64,000 nt of DNA, taken from NCBI GenBank assembly GCA_030247885.1, contig JAPDRO010000001.1:124001-188000 (forward strand). Reading direction: 5' to 3'. Positions 27,443-37,886 of this stretch are shown here, one piece after another (positions within the stretch are counted from its first letter, which is position 1; every line of letters starts with the position of its first letter). The translations under genes were made by a program, and so were the position numbers. The notes beneath the pieces are model-generated. The model was not told where the DNA came from and made no database searches. It saw nothing but the letters and a program-made list of their open reading frames with translations. Source of the DNA: Taxawa tesnikishii (nom. ined.). Its lineage: Eukaryota > Ascomycota > Dothideomycetes > Dothideales.

Positions 27443-27848
27443 TAATAAGGAAGAGGATAATAATTTAATAAACTATAGTTATTACTATTACTAGTATACT
27501 ATAAGAATTTAATAGTATACGAATTAAGTAATAATTTAATTAATATTATAAGCTAGTAAGATAATAAGTAAAATAGAGGTTTAAATAAAGAGTAAAATAA
27601 GTATAAAGACGCGAGATTAAATAAGTAGTAGCTTAGAAATAATAAAATAAAGGTCCTATAAGTAATTTATAGTATATATAGCTAGTAATAATAAACTCGT
27701 TTAATTAATAAATAACTTATTTAGTTAACCGATAACTCGTCTAGTTAATAAAACCGTCTAGTTATTTAATAACTACTTACTACTACTATTATAGTCCTTC
27801 TTAAGTCGCTTATTAAGCTAATTAATCTCCCTACTATAGTTATTAATT

Positions 27849-28028
27849 ATAGTAGGAAGGAAAGGTAGTAATAGTAAGTAACTATCTTTAGTTTTTATTC
27901 TTATTATAAATCCCTCGCTATTATCCTCTAAAAGGTAGATATAAGGGGTAGAGTCACGTGATATAGAGTCACGTGGTAGTGCTCGGCTATTCGGGTAGTA
28001 GTAGGGAAGTAGAGGCTACCCTACTATA
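27849..28028. repeat. 180-bp direct repeat, copy B (mostly un-RIPed)
   Basis: Copy B of the repeat at 25091-25271, 2.76 kb downstream in the same orientation. It retains CpA and TpG in GAGTCACGTG (27951-27960, repeated ending at 27975) and GTGGTAGTGCTCGG, so RIP has largely spared it. Two CACGTG hexamers 15 bp apart sit in its centre. Confidence 0.85.
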
Positions 28029-28570
28029 CTAGTTTTTTATTAACTAAGTCCTAGTAACTTTCTTCCTAGCTTTTATATCTTTTTAAGTACTTTCTAAAAG
28101 CTTACTTATAGTTAGTTAAATTCTTTAAGAATATATAATTAGTACTTCTTTAATTAACTTTATAAAGTACTTACTAATACTAATATATATAAAGTATCTT
28201 ATAATTCTTTTAAAATCTTCCTTTACTTTATTATTAAAGGAAACTACTTTTTCGCTTTTTTACTAGTTAAAATAGCCTTCTAGTAGTATATAGTAGCTTT
28301 AATATTACCTTTTATACTTTTTAAAGTTACTTTTTAAGCTAATTTATTACTCTTTATTTCTTTTATAATTACTTTTATTTCTCTTATAACTTTTACCTTA
28401 TCTTTCTTATTAGTTTTAACTATATATAACTCCTTTTATAACTAAGTAGTAACTTAGTAGTTTATATTAATAGTACCTTTACGTATTTAATTAGTAAGAT
28501 TATTAATTTTCTAAGTACTTATAAAAACGTCCTCTAGTTAATTACTAGTCTTTAGGGTATTAAAAGAAGT
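28029..28570. repeat. Right end of RIP block
   Basis: AT-rich, TpA-rich sequence without CpA/TpG continues to about 28,570. There is no gene here. Normal dinucleotides (CCATAG, AACACTC, GTTGAC) appear from about 28,573. Confidence 0.6.
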
Positions 28571-28896
28571 AGAATCCATAGTAAAATAACACTCTAGATA
28601 CGTATAATAGCTATAATAGTAGTATTCGTTGACTATATCTAGAAAAACAATAAAAATAGGCATTAACCGGGCTAAAAACGCGTTTTTGGCGGGGCGGATA
28701 GCGGATTCTCCCGCTCGAGACCCGGACCTTTTGAACGCGAGAATACAAAAGCACATCAACCGATGCGTAAATGACAAGTTCCCTCTTTGCCTTGCGCGGC
28801 AACCTCGGTGTCCACTGATGAGCGGTTGAGAAACGAAGTGCAATCTCGCCTCGATATCAGTGTGTTGGTTTGACAGGGATCTACGCAAGGGACAAC
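28571..28896. other. Transition / upstream region of the Zn2Cys6 gene
   Basis: About 325 bp of mixed sequence separate the RIP block from the first gene. I see no RNA gene or clear promoter element here. Confidence 0.5.
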
Positions 28897-31380
28897 ATGA
28901 GTCCAGGACCAACAACAAAGCCAGTCTCGAAATGGACGCAGCAGCTTTCACGACCAAAACGAAAACAGATACCGGCGGCCTGCGAGCCGTGTCGATCGCG
29001 CAAAGTCAAGGTAGAGTATCTCGCTGGACGGACTATCCGTGGTTTGCTGACGCACGTCGAATCAGTGTGATGGAGCGCGTCCGTGCGGCAACTGCAGCTT
29101 CCGAAGCCTTGAATGTAGATTTGTCGTCGACGATGGCGAGTCACATCTGGATGCGAAGAAGCGAAAACTCAACCAATTCGAACAGGAGAACAAAAATCTA
29201 TCTGACCTGCTCAAACTCGTCGCGCATTGCAAGGATGAGTCCAGTCTGACCGACATATTCAAACGAATCCGTGAAGGGAACGATGCGGCCTGTATCCTCA
29301 CATCTGTCAGGGAGGGTGACGCGGCTTCTGTCTTGATATCCCTCAAGGGAGAAGATCCCCGGAAAGATTCATCCCCATCTCCGACTCTGCTCTATCAGCG
29401 GCTTTCTCTGCTGAATCTCATCCAGAGTCGGTCATCTTTGCATGACGTCATAAGAGATTTGAACATAGCGATGCAAGCAGTACCAGGCGCGAAGGTTTTT
29501 CTTGATCCAAGTCTTCAACAGCTCCAAGATCGTCTTGGCGATATGGATACGCTTGCCCGATCTGCCGACCGGTGGTCAGTGGCTGGTACGTTGACATCGC
29601 CGCTCAATCTTCGTTCTTTTGAGGACAGCGGGATTGGCCCTCTCGTAAAGGTATTTGCGCACCCTTGGACCAGGATTACTACGGACGACATACTGGTGTC
29701 AAACCTCGTATCGGTTTTTCTCACATATCATAACTCTTTCTGGCGATACGTGGAAAAAGACCTCTTCCTTCATGACATGCGAGATGGTAAACTTGGCGCT
29801 GAGTACTGCTCCCCTTTTCTTGTCAACGCGATATGTGCGCTAGCATGTGTAAGCCTTTTCTGTCCTTGTTTTTTTTTTTGTTACATACACTTACAGCATA
29901 TTAGATGGATTGTGGAAGTGAGAAAGTGTTTGAGAAGCCCCACGATCTCCTTCGTCAAGGAAGTCAATTCCATGCGGAGGCATTGCGGTTATGGCATCTC
30001 GAAGAGGGCAGGTCGTCTATCACTAATTTACAAGGTTTGGTTGTTCTCGCAATGGAGTGAGTGCTCGAGAACACCCAATGGTCTCATGCAATCGCTTACG
30101 TCAAAGCAAAGGTCAAGTTTTCGTGGCAAAGACAGACTTGGCATGACTTTTCTGCCTGTTGCGATTCAACTGAACAGGGACCTTCCTCTCACGAAAACCT
30201 CACGGCTCAAGTTTCCCCATAATATTGTCTCTGATAAGTCATCAGAGGATTACGAAAGAGCACGACGATGTATAGCATGGACTGTCCATCTAACAGATAT
30301 GTTAGAACTGTGCGAGCTCTGTGGATCAAGGGATGAGACTGACAACTTGATTCAGAACTTGCAACATCGGCTTACTCAAGCCTGCGGCTCCCATTGACCC
30401 ACGGCTAGAGGATTCATCGTATCTCGAGGAACCCTTGTCGGAAAGTTTTGAGGCTTGGACTGGGTTTTCCTCAAACTGTCCACCGATTCCCCTCAGAAGG
30501 CACAAATTGTTCAGCGAACGCTGCAAACTCACCCGCCTCGCCTTGGAACTCAACCACCTACTTTTCTCTGAAAAGAGACCAGCGCACACGAAGCTGTTCC
30601 AAAAGGCTGCGAAAGAGCTAATTGAACGACTGCTCAGTTGGTATCGTGCTTTACCACAGGATTTAAGATACTCATCCGGCCTTCCAGCTCCGCTTTTCGA
30701 ACTACAGTAGGTAGCGGACGAACGACTTGAGGGAAAGAAAGGAGATGAACTAAGTTCTATCTAGTGGCATGTATTACACATTGATGGTAGCCATTACTTC
30801 GTCGCTAGAGACTATCTCGGCAGGTAGTGGCGAGACCAACACACCAACAGCATCTAGAGGATTCCCAACCGCTTTGGACTGCACGAGCGTTTATTTCAGT
30901 CTTGTTTCAGCCGTTTTGCTACGGGACTACCGCCAGCTACATGGTTTAGACGTCACGCTGGCGTTCATATTTCAAGCAAGTGCAGTATCAGCCTTCACCC
31001 TACTGCAAGCCTTCTCCTCATCTTCTTCCCTGAGCTACCCGTTAGTGTTGTTGCAAGGCAACAGTCTCCTACCAACAACGGAAGCGGCCTTCGAAGAGGC
31101 GGTTCGATGCCTGATTGCCTGCGGCATGCAGGTTGCGATAGCACGTGGGGTTACACGCATGGTCTACCAGACAGCCCTGAAGATGGGCGTCAAACTGCCT
31201 CAATCGGTCCGGCATTTGCTCCAAATTGTCATAGATACGGCGTGGGATCGAGCGGAAGTTTTGGAGCTGAAGTCTGCCTTCCCGAATCGTGCATTGATTC
31301 GGAACGCGCAACACGACAGCTCGATTCACATGGACCAATTACTTAGAGAGTGGGAACAGCTGGATATACGGAGCGGCTGA
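28897..31380 (+). CDS. Zn(II)2Cys6 fungal transcription factor
   Basis: Fungal-specific regulator, presumably nuclear; the target pathway is unknown. Six exons read through in frame: 28897-29010, 29066-29848, 29905-30056, 30112-30300, 30356-30706, 30765-31380 (734 aa). All introns are 55-58 bp, GT-AG. The first intron splits the zinc cluster; after splicing the binuclear cluster is complete: C29-x2-C32-x6-C39-x5-C45-x2-C48-x6-C55, preceded by a basic KRK stretch and followed by a short coiled linker rich in Lys/Glu. The middle region has the usual fungal_trans features: a Leu-rich helix around LRLWHLEEG, then RCIAWTVHLTDI and LLKPAAPIDPRL. The start is the first ATG in frame upstream of the cluster. 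It is the closest gene to the RIP block (about 330 bp), yet its exons are intact. No neighbour suggests its regulon. Confidence 0.9.
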
Positions 31381-31728
31381 GTGGCTGTCAGGGTTGTCAA
31401 TGAATGGAGACGCCTTTGGGGTCCACCGGAGAACGTGATACCCTATGGACTCTATGGAGTGAGGTAGTGGTTATAGTAGTAGAAGCTGGATGTACATATG
31501 GTCAAGCAACACGCACATGGCGACGGGCCTCTTTTTCGTCTCAGACATGACTGCTGAACTGTGTACGGTATACCTCGGCATCAATGTCACAGCCGTTGCA
31601 CTAGAACATAATATTACCCCATGTGGAGAAACTCCACACCCGCAGCCGACCTGCTTCTCCACCATACCAGCAAGTTTCCACATTTCCACATTGCCCCTAT
31701 CGCCCATTCTGCCTTCGCTGTATGAACA
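31381..31728. other. Intergenic, TF 3' end to paraoxonase-like start
   Basis: About 350 bp between two + strand genes. It holds the 3' UTR of the first and the promoter of the second. No gene or clear motif seen. Confidence 0.5.
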
Positions 31729-33099
31729 ATGGCTGTCCCAGTGAAATCTTTAATCGTTGGTCTCTTGGCCGTCATCGTCGCAATCTCTTATGCGCCGGTG
31801 AAAACTCGTCTCGACCAGTTCGGGTTCACGAGGACACCAAAGAATACTCACATTGCAGACAACGATAACTTCGTCACCATTCAAGACACTATACAATGCG
31901 AGGATCTCCATTACTACCAACCCGGAAACGTTCTCTTTGCTGCTTGTGAGGACGATCTCGTACAGAGGTCTTCTTGGTTTCCGGGCCTGGTAAATCTCAA
32001 GCCTACACCCGAAACACAGCAGGGCTCAATTCATGTCATCGATCCAGTTGTAAGTTCACGAACGAGTACCGCCAACCAGCAATTCTCTTCATTCATTTTG
32101 CGCTTTTTGATTTCTTGATGAAGCTCACAATTCTACCCAACACAGAGCATGATTTCCCGTCGTCTTGCGTTCGAAAACTTCCCGGGGCCGTTTGTTACGC
32201 ACGGTATCGAGGTGATCCCAGACTCCGACTCCTCGAAACACGTATACATCTTCGCTGTCAACCACCTCCCAAACCCAGAATACCTGGCTGGCGACAAGAG
32301 TGCCGCAGAAGCCCGCTCTCAAATCGAGCTCTTCCACTACAATTTGGGCGCTGACTCAGTCAGACACGTGCGCACGATCCGGCATCCGCTCATCAGCACT
32401 CCCAACGACATCTACGCCGAGAGTCCGACGTCTTTCTACGTGACGAACGACCACTTTTACCGTAAAGGCCTACTCCGAGAGCTCGAGGATCTGTTCCCAG
32501 CCGCCAAATGGTCGAGTACCATGCACGTGTCCCTCAGCTCTCCCTCCCCTTCTTCGCCCTCGGACGGCATCACCGTGACGACCGCTCTTTCCCGAGTCCA
32601 CAACAACAACGGTCTCGGACACGGACGAAACTCCTCCGAAGTGCTCATCGCCAGCGCAGCGGGCGGAGTACTCCATCTCGCCGCGCGCTCTCCCGGAACG
32701 AACAACCACGCGCTCGCGATCCGGGAGACGATTCTTATGCCCTCGACGCTCGACAATCCAAGCTACTACTCCGACGCCTACGCCACGCCTGACTCGGACG
32801 CCAGCGGCTACGTGCTCGCGGGCCTGGCCCGGGCCTGCGATCTCGCGAAAACGAAAGAGGATCCTGAAGCCACGGATCCCGTGCTCGTGTGGCACGTTCG
32901 GAAGCGGAGTGCTCCGAACGGCGGCGAGGAATGGGAGAAACGGATCATTTTCGAGGACGATGGGAGCAGGATTCGATCTGCGAGTGCGGCCGTGTTGGTC
33001 GGCATTGACCCCGAGTCGGAGGGTGGCAGAAAGAGGGCGTGGTTGTTTGTCACGGGCTTCTTGGCCAAGAGTATGGTTGCCGTCAAGGTGGATTTATGA
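31729..33099 (+). CDS. Paraoxonase/arylesterase-like beta-propeller protein
   Basis: Member of the serum paraoxonase (PON)/SMP-30-like family of calcium-dependent six-bladed propeller hydrolases (esterase or lactonase activity; the actual substrate in fungi is not known). Two exons, 31729-32049 and 32146-33099, intron 96 bp, 424 aa. The N-terminus has one hydrophobic segment (about residues 7-22, LIVGLLAVIVAIS) that can act as signal anchor, as in animal PONs. Family signatures are present: HGIEVIPDSD followed by YIFAVNH, and STPNDIYAESPTSFYVTNDH, which contains the Asn-Asp and Asn-Asp-His residues that in PON1 bind calcium and form the His dyad. The length is slightly above the 355 aa of animal PONs. 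The gene converges on RAD17, with 363 bp between stops. Confidence 0.85.
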
Positions 33100-33462
33100 T
33101 GTACGATCGCGCCCGCTTGAGCGATTCTGGTTCCGCTCTGAGAGAATTACGGAGCGCACTGTGTTTCAGAAGCGCGGTTTGTTATCGTTACTCCCCTCTG
33201 GCGAGATCGGGGTTTGTTTGGAGGGGTGGGCAGTAGGAGAGTCTACGTATGGTAGATTTATCGATATGCACATACGGCACAGAATCTTGATCCTTGATGA
33301 AGATGACTTTAGCCTAGATGCCCAACATCTGTACGTATTGTCTTGTACGTTCAGTTTTTCACGGCAAAGCAACCGGATTTATCCATACCCATGTCGTATC
33401 GCACGCCTTAAACGCCTCGCTGAAAGCATACCAGCAACGCTGAACGGCACGCGCTTCATGCA
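33100..33462. other. Convergent 3' intergenic
   Basis: About 360 bp between the stops of the paraoxonase-like gene and RAD17. It serves both 3' UTRs. Nothing else seen. Confidence 0.5.
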
Positions 33463-36102
33463 TCAATCATCCACGATATCATCATCACTGAGCACCAACT
33501 TCTCGACTTCATGCTCGACCGGTATATTCAGCCCCTCGCCCTCTGTCTCCCTTCCCCTTCCCCTGCATTTCCCTTTCCCAGTTCCCTTGCCGAGTTTGGG
33601 AACCCGCAAATCCTCAGCACCTCTCTCGGTCCAGTCGACAGCGATGATGCCATGTTGCTGTTCCTCTACATCAGGCTCTTCCTCCGAGGGCGCGACTCCG
33701 CGTCCGCTCATCGAAACGACATCAGTAATGCGTTCGCGAATCGACACATCGATATCTGCCCGACTCGCGCAGATCTGCGCAAGGTAAGGGAGACGTTCCA
33801 GCAACATCTCCGTACGGATCGACGACGTGAGTAGGGGTGGCGCGATGCTCGCGCGCTCATCCATGCCCATAATGGGGTTTTCTTCAGGCGACTGGTCGAA
33901 GGCGAAATTCCTCCGCCAGCTCTCCACGCCTCTGGCTCCACCGGAGCTTTCAGCATCACGAATCCCACCATCGGGTTTCCTGCTCTGCAACCCAGCAATG
34001 ATGATATCAAGCGCGCCCTCCGTCTCCTCTCTGCGCTTCCATAGCTTGAGACTCGTGGGGTAGTACATCTTGAACGCATCGCCGCCCCTGCCCTTTCCCG
34101 GCTGCGCAGCCGGCCCGCCTCGGGTGACGGGACTGGGGAGGTTGAACAGTAGACCGCGGACCGCGACTTGGAAGCTCAGATCATCCTGTCGCAGATTGTC
34201 GTTTCCGGAGCCGGCGAAAGCGCGCGTGCCGAAGCTGAAGCGGTCGGGAGAAAGGAGGTCGGCGTCGGACAGCATGTCGATGCAGCCGTTTAAACTGTCC
34301 ATGGATTCCTCGGCTGATGAAGTGATGCAGGAGAGCGCGTAGTTCTCGTGCAAGGCGGCGAGGAAAGTGGATGTGTCGGTTCCGAGCTCGTCAATCAGAG
34401 TGTCGACGTTTGCCTCCGGGATGTTTGGTCTGCGATGTTGGGGAAAGTAGTTTGGTGGCTGAACCACTAACCCTATTGATTCTGGAGGATCAATGCGCTT
34501 GTTGTACACGACTCTTCCAACCGCGTGGAAGATGCCCAAACTGCTCTCGCGGTTACTGATGAGTTTCAAAGCGTCCTGCTCCTGCTTCGTCATAGGTGCT
34601 TCTCTGGGCGCTTTCTTGGACTTGGTGAATGCGACTTTGGCAGACCAGGAATCGCCCTCATCGCCCCGTAGACATAGGAATTCGAGAGAAGAGACGGCAC
34701 TGCGTATATCTCCAGTTTCTGCCAGATGACGTAGTACCTGCGGTCCTGGTGTTCTTTTCCGGCCGGTCTTGCGAGACTCCTTCCGCACAACGTCCTCCAG
34801 GCCTTTGATCAAGATCGTGGTGGCTACCGGGTTGAATTCGAGCTCGACTGTGTACGGATGCAGAAGGATCTGTGGGCCTAGCAGGCGGTGCGCGGTGAAG
34901 CTGTCTGCAGTAGCAGTACTCGTGGAGAGCAGAGTCTCGGAGATGATCATGACGATGGGGGTGGTGTCTTGATTGGGCATGCTAAATGCGGCCAAGAATT
35001 GTTTCATCGTAGAACGAAAGGACTGGAGCGCGTTTGACGATCTCGCAAATGTATTGGGGAACTCTTCGATGAGGATTATCTGCTTGCCTGTCTGACCTGC
35101 GTCTTTCCTATCAGGACCGGCAGAGATTGCTGCACCTCCTGTGTCCCTGTCTGTCACCATGGTGAGACCGGTGAACTTGCCACTGCGCGCGATGAACTCT
35201 TCAAATTGGGCTGACGCGGAAACGAAAGCATCAGAACTCATGTCAGCTCCAGCAGGATTCTTCCATTCCAAGATCTCAATACCCATCTCCTTTGCAAGCA
35301 GGTTGACAGTCGCAGTTTTCCCACTTCCCGCAGGCCCCCTTAGCACGATCAATTTAGGCGGGTCCTTCCTGGATGTCGCTGTATTGAGCAGATTCCGAAC
35401 ATCAGAAATTTTCTTCTTGTGCACCGCTAACTCAGACACGTCCACGGGGGCGTACTGTTCGGTCCATGGCCGTCGGTCCTCCGCCTGTGCAATCGGTGAC
35501 ACCTTGGCCCCATCTGACGTCTTACGGAATTTTTGTGTGCCTGAAGGGGGACCAAGACTCTGCGAACTTGATGGCTGTTCGTTATGTAGAAGTTTCCTCT
35601 TCCTGAGCGCCAGTGCAGGTTGAGAGCTTTGCGTAAACGGCAATAGAGTATCCTCTCCGGGTATTGCATCCTGGATCTCCTCATCGTCTTCCTCGTGCTT
35701 TGGCGCTGGAGCCTTCTGTGAACTGCTGCGAGACCTCTGCGACGATCGCTGCCTTTGTGTTGCCGCGTTGAAGAACGAGTATATGGGTTTGCTACTCTTC
35801 TTCGGTTCGGACGGTGCTGTGCGTTTCGGTCGACGCTTTACTGGTGATTGTGAGGGCTGCTCATCGGCATTTGGCGTAGACGTCAAAGGCGTAGGTTGCT
35901 GTGCGGACGTGCGAATTTTGGATGACTGCGTGCTGAGGCCATCCTCAACCTTCCTTGGCTTGCTCTTAACAAACTGCACCTCCTTCTCCGCATTGTCGTC
36001 CAGATCGCTCACAATGTCTTCTTGCGCTGAGGCAACATTCTCATTCTCTTCATCGGAGGATATGACTACAACCTTTCGGCGAGCCGCTCGAGGCTGCCCC
36101 AT
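33463..36102 (-). CDS. rad17: Checkpoint clamp loader RAD17 (Rad24 homologue)
   Basis: Large subunit of the Rad17-RFC complex that loads the 9-1-1 clamp at damaged DNA in the nucleus and starts ATR signalling. Single uninterrupted exon, 879 aa from the ATG at 36102; earlier in-frame sequence has no ATG. The N-terminal 210 residues are acidic/Ser-rich and disordered, with SSDEE near residue 15 and a PIP-like KPIYSFFN near 105-112. The ATPase part starts with RPWTEQYAP (211-219) and LAVHKKK (225-231), both Rad17 hallmarks. Walker A is GPAGSGKT (256-263). The Walker B region IILIEEFPN (342-350) is the Rad17 version of the RFC DEAD box. The C-terminal third is the less conserved Rad17 domain, with a Gly/Arg-Lys tail. 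No frameshift in 2.6 kb, unlike several neighbours. Confidence 0.93.
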   Translation of the reverse strand: MGQPRAARRKVVVISSDEENENVASAQEDIVSDLDDNAEKEVQFVKSKPRKVEDGLSTQSSKIRTSAQQPTPLTSTPNADEQPSQSPVKRRPKRTAPSEPKKSSKPIYSFFNAATQRQRSSQRSRSSSQKAPAPKHEEDDEEIQDAIPGEDTLLPFTQSSQPALALRKRKLLHNEQPSSSQSLGPPSGTQKFRKTSDGAKVSPIAQAEDRRPWTEQYAPVDVSELAVHKKKISDVRNLLNTATSRKDPPKLIVLRGPAGSGKTATVNLLAKEMGIEILEWKNPAGADMSSDAFVSASAQFEEFIARSGKFTGLTMVTDRDTGGAAISAGPDRKDAGQTGKQIILIEEFPNTFARSSNALQSFRSTMKQFLAAFSMPNQDTTPIVMIISETLLSTSTATADSFTAHRLLGPQILLHPYTVELEFNPVATTILIKGLEDVVRKESRKTGRKRTPGPQVLRHLAETGDIRSAVSSLEFLCLRGDEGDSWSAKVAFTKSKKAPREAPMTKQEQDALKLISNRESSLGIFHAVGRVVYNKRIDPPESIGLVVQPPNYFPQHRRPNIPEANVDTLIDELGTDTSTFLAALHENYALSCITSSAEESMDSLNGCIDMLSDADLLSPDRFSFGTRAFAGSGNDNLRQDDLSFQVAVRGLLFNLPSPVTRGGPAAQPGKGRGGDAFKMYYPTSLKLWKRREETEGALDIIIAGLQSRKPDGGIRDAESSGGARGVESWRRNFAFDQSPEENPIMGMDERASIAPPLLTSSIRTEMLLERLPYLAQICASRADIDVSIRERITDVVSMSGRGVAPSEEEPDVEEQQHGIIAVDWTERGAEDLRVPKLGKGTGKGKCRGRGRETEGEGLNIPVEHEVEKLVLSDDDIVDD

Positions 36103-36421
36103 GCTGCCTGAGCTGAGTGTTGGATCTAGATTGCATGCGGCGCATCTGATACAAAGGTCTACCGGCGTGTTTCCATGGGCTTCAGTGAGAAAGCAGTTGC
36201 GGATTTCTGGAAGGGGAAGACGGTTGCGCCGAAGCTGATGAGATGGAGATCGCGCAAGCACGTGATTTCGCGTTGGGAGTCTAATTACTTGCGCAACTCA
36301 ATCAAATCCATGCCATCTTTTTGCAGGTACAGTATGTACTGTAGGTGTCATGCTTAACAGGCGGTGAACCAATTCTCCGAGATCTGAGCGAATTGGTACA
36401 TGTACAAGCTTCCACCTGGTT
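36103..36421. other. Upstream region of RAD17
   Basis: About 320 bp between the RAD17 start and the stop of the next - strand gene. The palindromic ACAGTATGTACTGT lies at about 36,330. No gene seen. Confidence 0.4.
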
Positions 36422-37228
36422 TTACACCAGCAGACCCCTCACCGCTGTCTCCATCATCACCTTGGTATACTGCCTGTGCAAGAACTCGACCCACGAGGGC
36501 ATCGGTCCCTTCTCCGCCCTGCCCAGACCCTGATAGAACACGCTCTTGAGCTGGAACTCCGCCACACCCTCCTCCTTCTTCAAATCCACACGCATCTCAA
36601 ACAACCCATCACTGGCGCGGACTTCCTTAATAGTCGGCGAGTCGCCGCAGCGCACAATGATCGATTCGGGCGTCTTGGACACGACTTCGAAGTGATCGGT
36701 TATCTGAGTTCCCACGTCGTAGGTCGAGTTTAGTAGGTCGGCAGTATCCCAGAGTTGGTCTTGTGTGCGGGCGCGGTACTTCTTTTCTAGATAGCGGCGT
36801 TGGTATGCGTAGCCTGTGCTCGCCATCGTCAGCCCAATTGACTCGTGGGGTCTAGCCGTGCGGCAGCAGCGTGCATGACATGCTATAATCGTACCTATAC
36901 TCCCCACACGCCAGCGCAGAACTTCTCCACAAGCTTCCCCTCCTTCTCCAGCAGATCGGGTTTGATCTTCGTCAAAGGTACTCGTCGCACGCAGAGGTCC
37001 GTCATGGTGGGGTTCTTCTCGGGGTTGTAGCGCGCGAACAGCGTGGTATTGTAGACTAGCTACCGTCAGCAACTTGGGCGGCTCTGCAAGCGGATTGGTA
37101 GCCTGCTCACTGTAGTCATTGGCCGGTACAGGTACGAATTTGGATCCTCGACTCCAGAGAGCGAATGCGCTTGCGCCTGCTAAACTGCTGTAGCCTGTGA
37201 GAGCTACTAACGAACGAATGACGCCCAT
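36422..37228 (-). CDS. Conserved fungal protein, function unknown
   Basis: Three exons (37111-37228, 36901-37055, 36422-36841; introns 55 and 59 bp) give 230 aa. The splice sites are chosen because together they keep the frame and join continuous sequence: NDYIYNTTLFARYNPEKNP, then FCAGVWG joined to SIGLTMASTGYAYQRR. The N-terminus (MGVIRSLVALTGYSSLAGASAFALW) is hydrophobic without acidic residues and could be a membrane anchor or mitochondrial presequence. The middle is VGTQITDHFEVV and IIVRCGDSP, and the C-terminus FLHRQYTKVMMETAVRGLL. I recall the pattern as a small widespread ascomycete family but know no function. The 36901-36842 acceptor is the least certain part. Confidence 0.78.
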   Translation of the reverse strand: MGVIRSLVALTGYSSLAGASAFALWSRGSKFVPVPANDYSEQATNPLAEPPKLLTVASLQYHAVRALQPREEPHHDGPLRATSTFDEDQTRSAGEGGEACGEVLRWRVGSIGTIIACHARCCRTARPHESIGLTMASTGYAYQRRYLEKKYRARTQDQLWDTADLLNSTYDVGTQITDHFEVVSKTPESIIVRCGDSPTIKEVRASDGLFEMRVDLKKEEGVAEFQLKSVFYQGLGRAEKGPMPSWVEFLHRQYTKVMMETAVRGLLV

Positions 37229-37886
37229 GGTTTCTATGTGCGCCAGCTGATGCTAGAGAATTGTATTAACGGAAGATGATACAGCCAATTGTAGGTTCTA
37301 CCAAGCTCTGCTTCCCTGGTGAGGCCCCCAAGTTTGAAGGATTGTAGAAGAGAAGGAGGCTTGCCAGGAACACATGGCGGCACGCGAGCAGGGACCTGGG
37401 GTTTTGTGGGGATTGTCGGAGCGGGAAGTGTCGAAGAGGAAGCCGACGGGCATCATTTGCCGACTTTTCTGACTAAACGAACAATTTCCGGAATACCAAG
37501 CATCTGGCAATAAATAGAGATGACCTACCTCGATCGATTGCGGCGTTATAGAAAGAGAGAACGTGTTCCTTTGATACCAGAAAATTTCCAGGCGTTTCAA
37601 GTGTGGAATGCATCACCTATCAGACAAGAGAAGCGACAGATGGAGCTTCTGAGTGGCATTGAAACGGCCAGGTATCCAGATATTCACCTAGATAGCCAGG
37701 TTGGTTTATTACAATTATTCTATTCTTGATCTGCGGATATGGCTCCCTTCCAGAGGTGACCAGCAGGCGTTCTCGACGCGTGGTTATAATCGTCAAATCG
37801 AACAAAATTCCTCCCAGACATTCGGGAAACAAGAGATTTTAGAAGCACGGGTACTTCTGTTGCCAGTTGGCCCAACTGCGACGGAC
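37229..37886. other. Intergenic between two - strand genes
   Basis: About 660 bp: promoter of the 36.4-37.2 kb gene and 3' region of the GH16 gene. Small ORFs here do not look coding. Nothing further seen. Confidence 0.45.

Larger units (their letters stand above)
1..28570. repeat. RIP-degraded AT-rich block
   Basis: The whole left part is AT-rich repeat wreckage. CpA and TpG are nearly absent (none at all in bases 1-600) while TpA is abundant and CpG persists; this is the signature of repeat-induced point mutation, which converts C to T mainly in CpA of duplicated DNA. No open reading frame of useful length survives before about 28.5 kb. Purine-rich stretches (about 10.4-10.9 kb, 14.6-16.1 kb, 17-18.2 kb on +; 1-2.7 kb and 4.3-5.3 kb on -) suggest former coding strands. 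Several elements are nested here and are listed separately. CpA/TpG return between about 28,570 and 28,640, which I take as the boundary with gene-bearing DNA. Confidence 0.93.

Noticed and set aside
1-28570. Centromere or subtelomere as origin of the AT-rich block
   Set aside because: Both are possible, but no telomere repeat (TTAGGG) is seen and a centromere cannot be told from RIPed repeats by sequence alone.
28538-28957. 139-codon ORF on the - strand at the edge of the RIP block
   Set aside because: It overlaps the first exon of the Zn2Cys6 gene, extends into RIPed DNA and resembles no protein.
32909-33787. 292-codon ORF on the + strand
   Set aside because: It spans the end of the paraoxonase-like gene and the 3' end of RAD17 in wrong frames.
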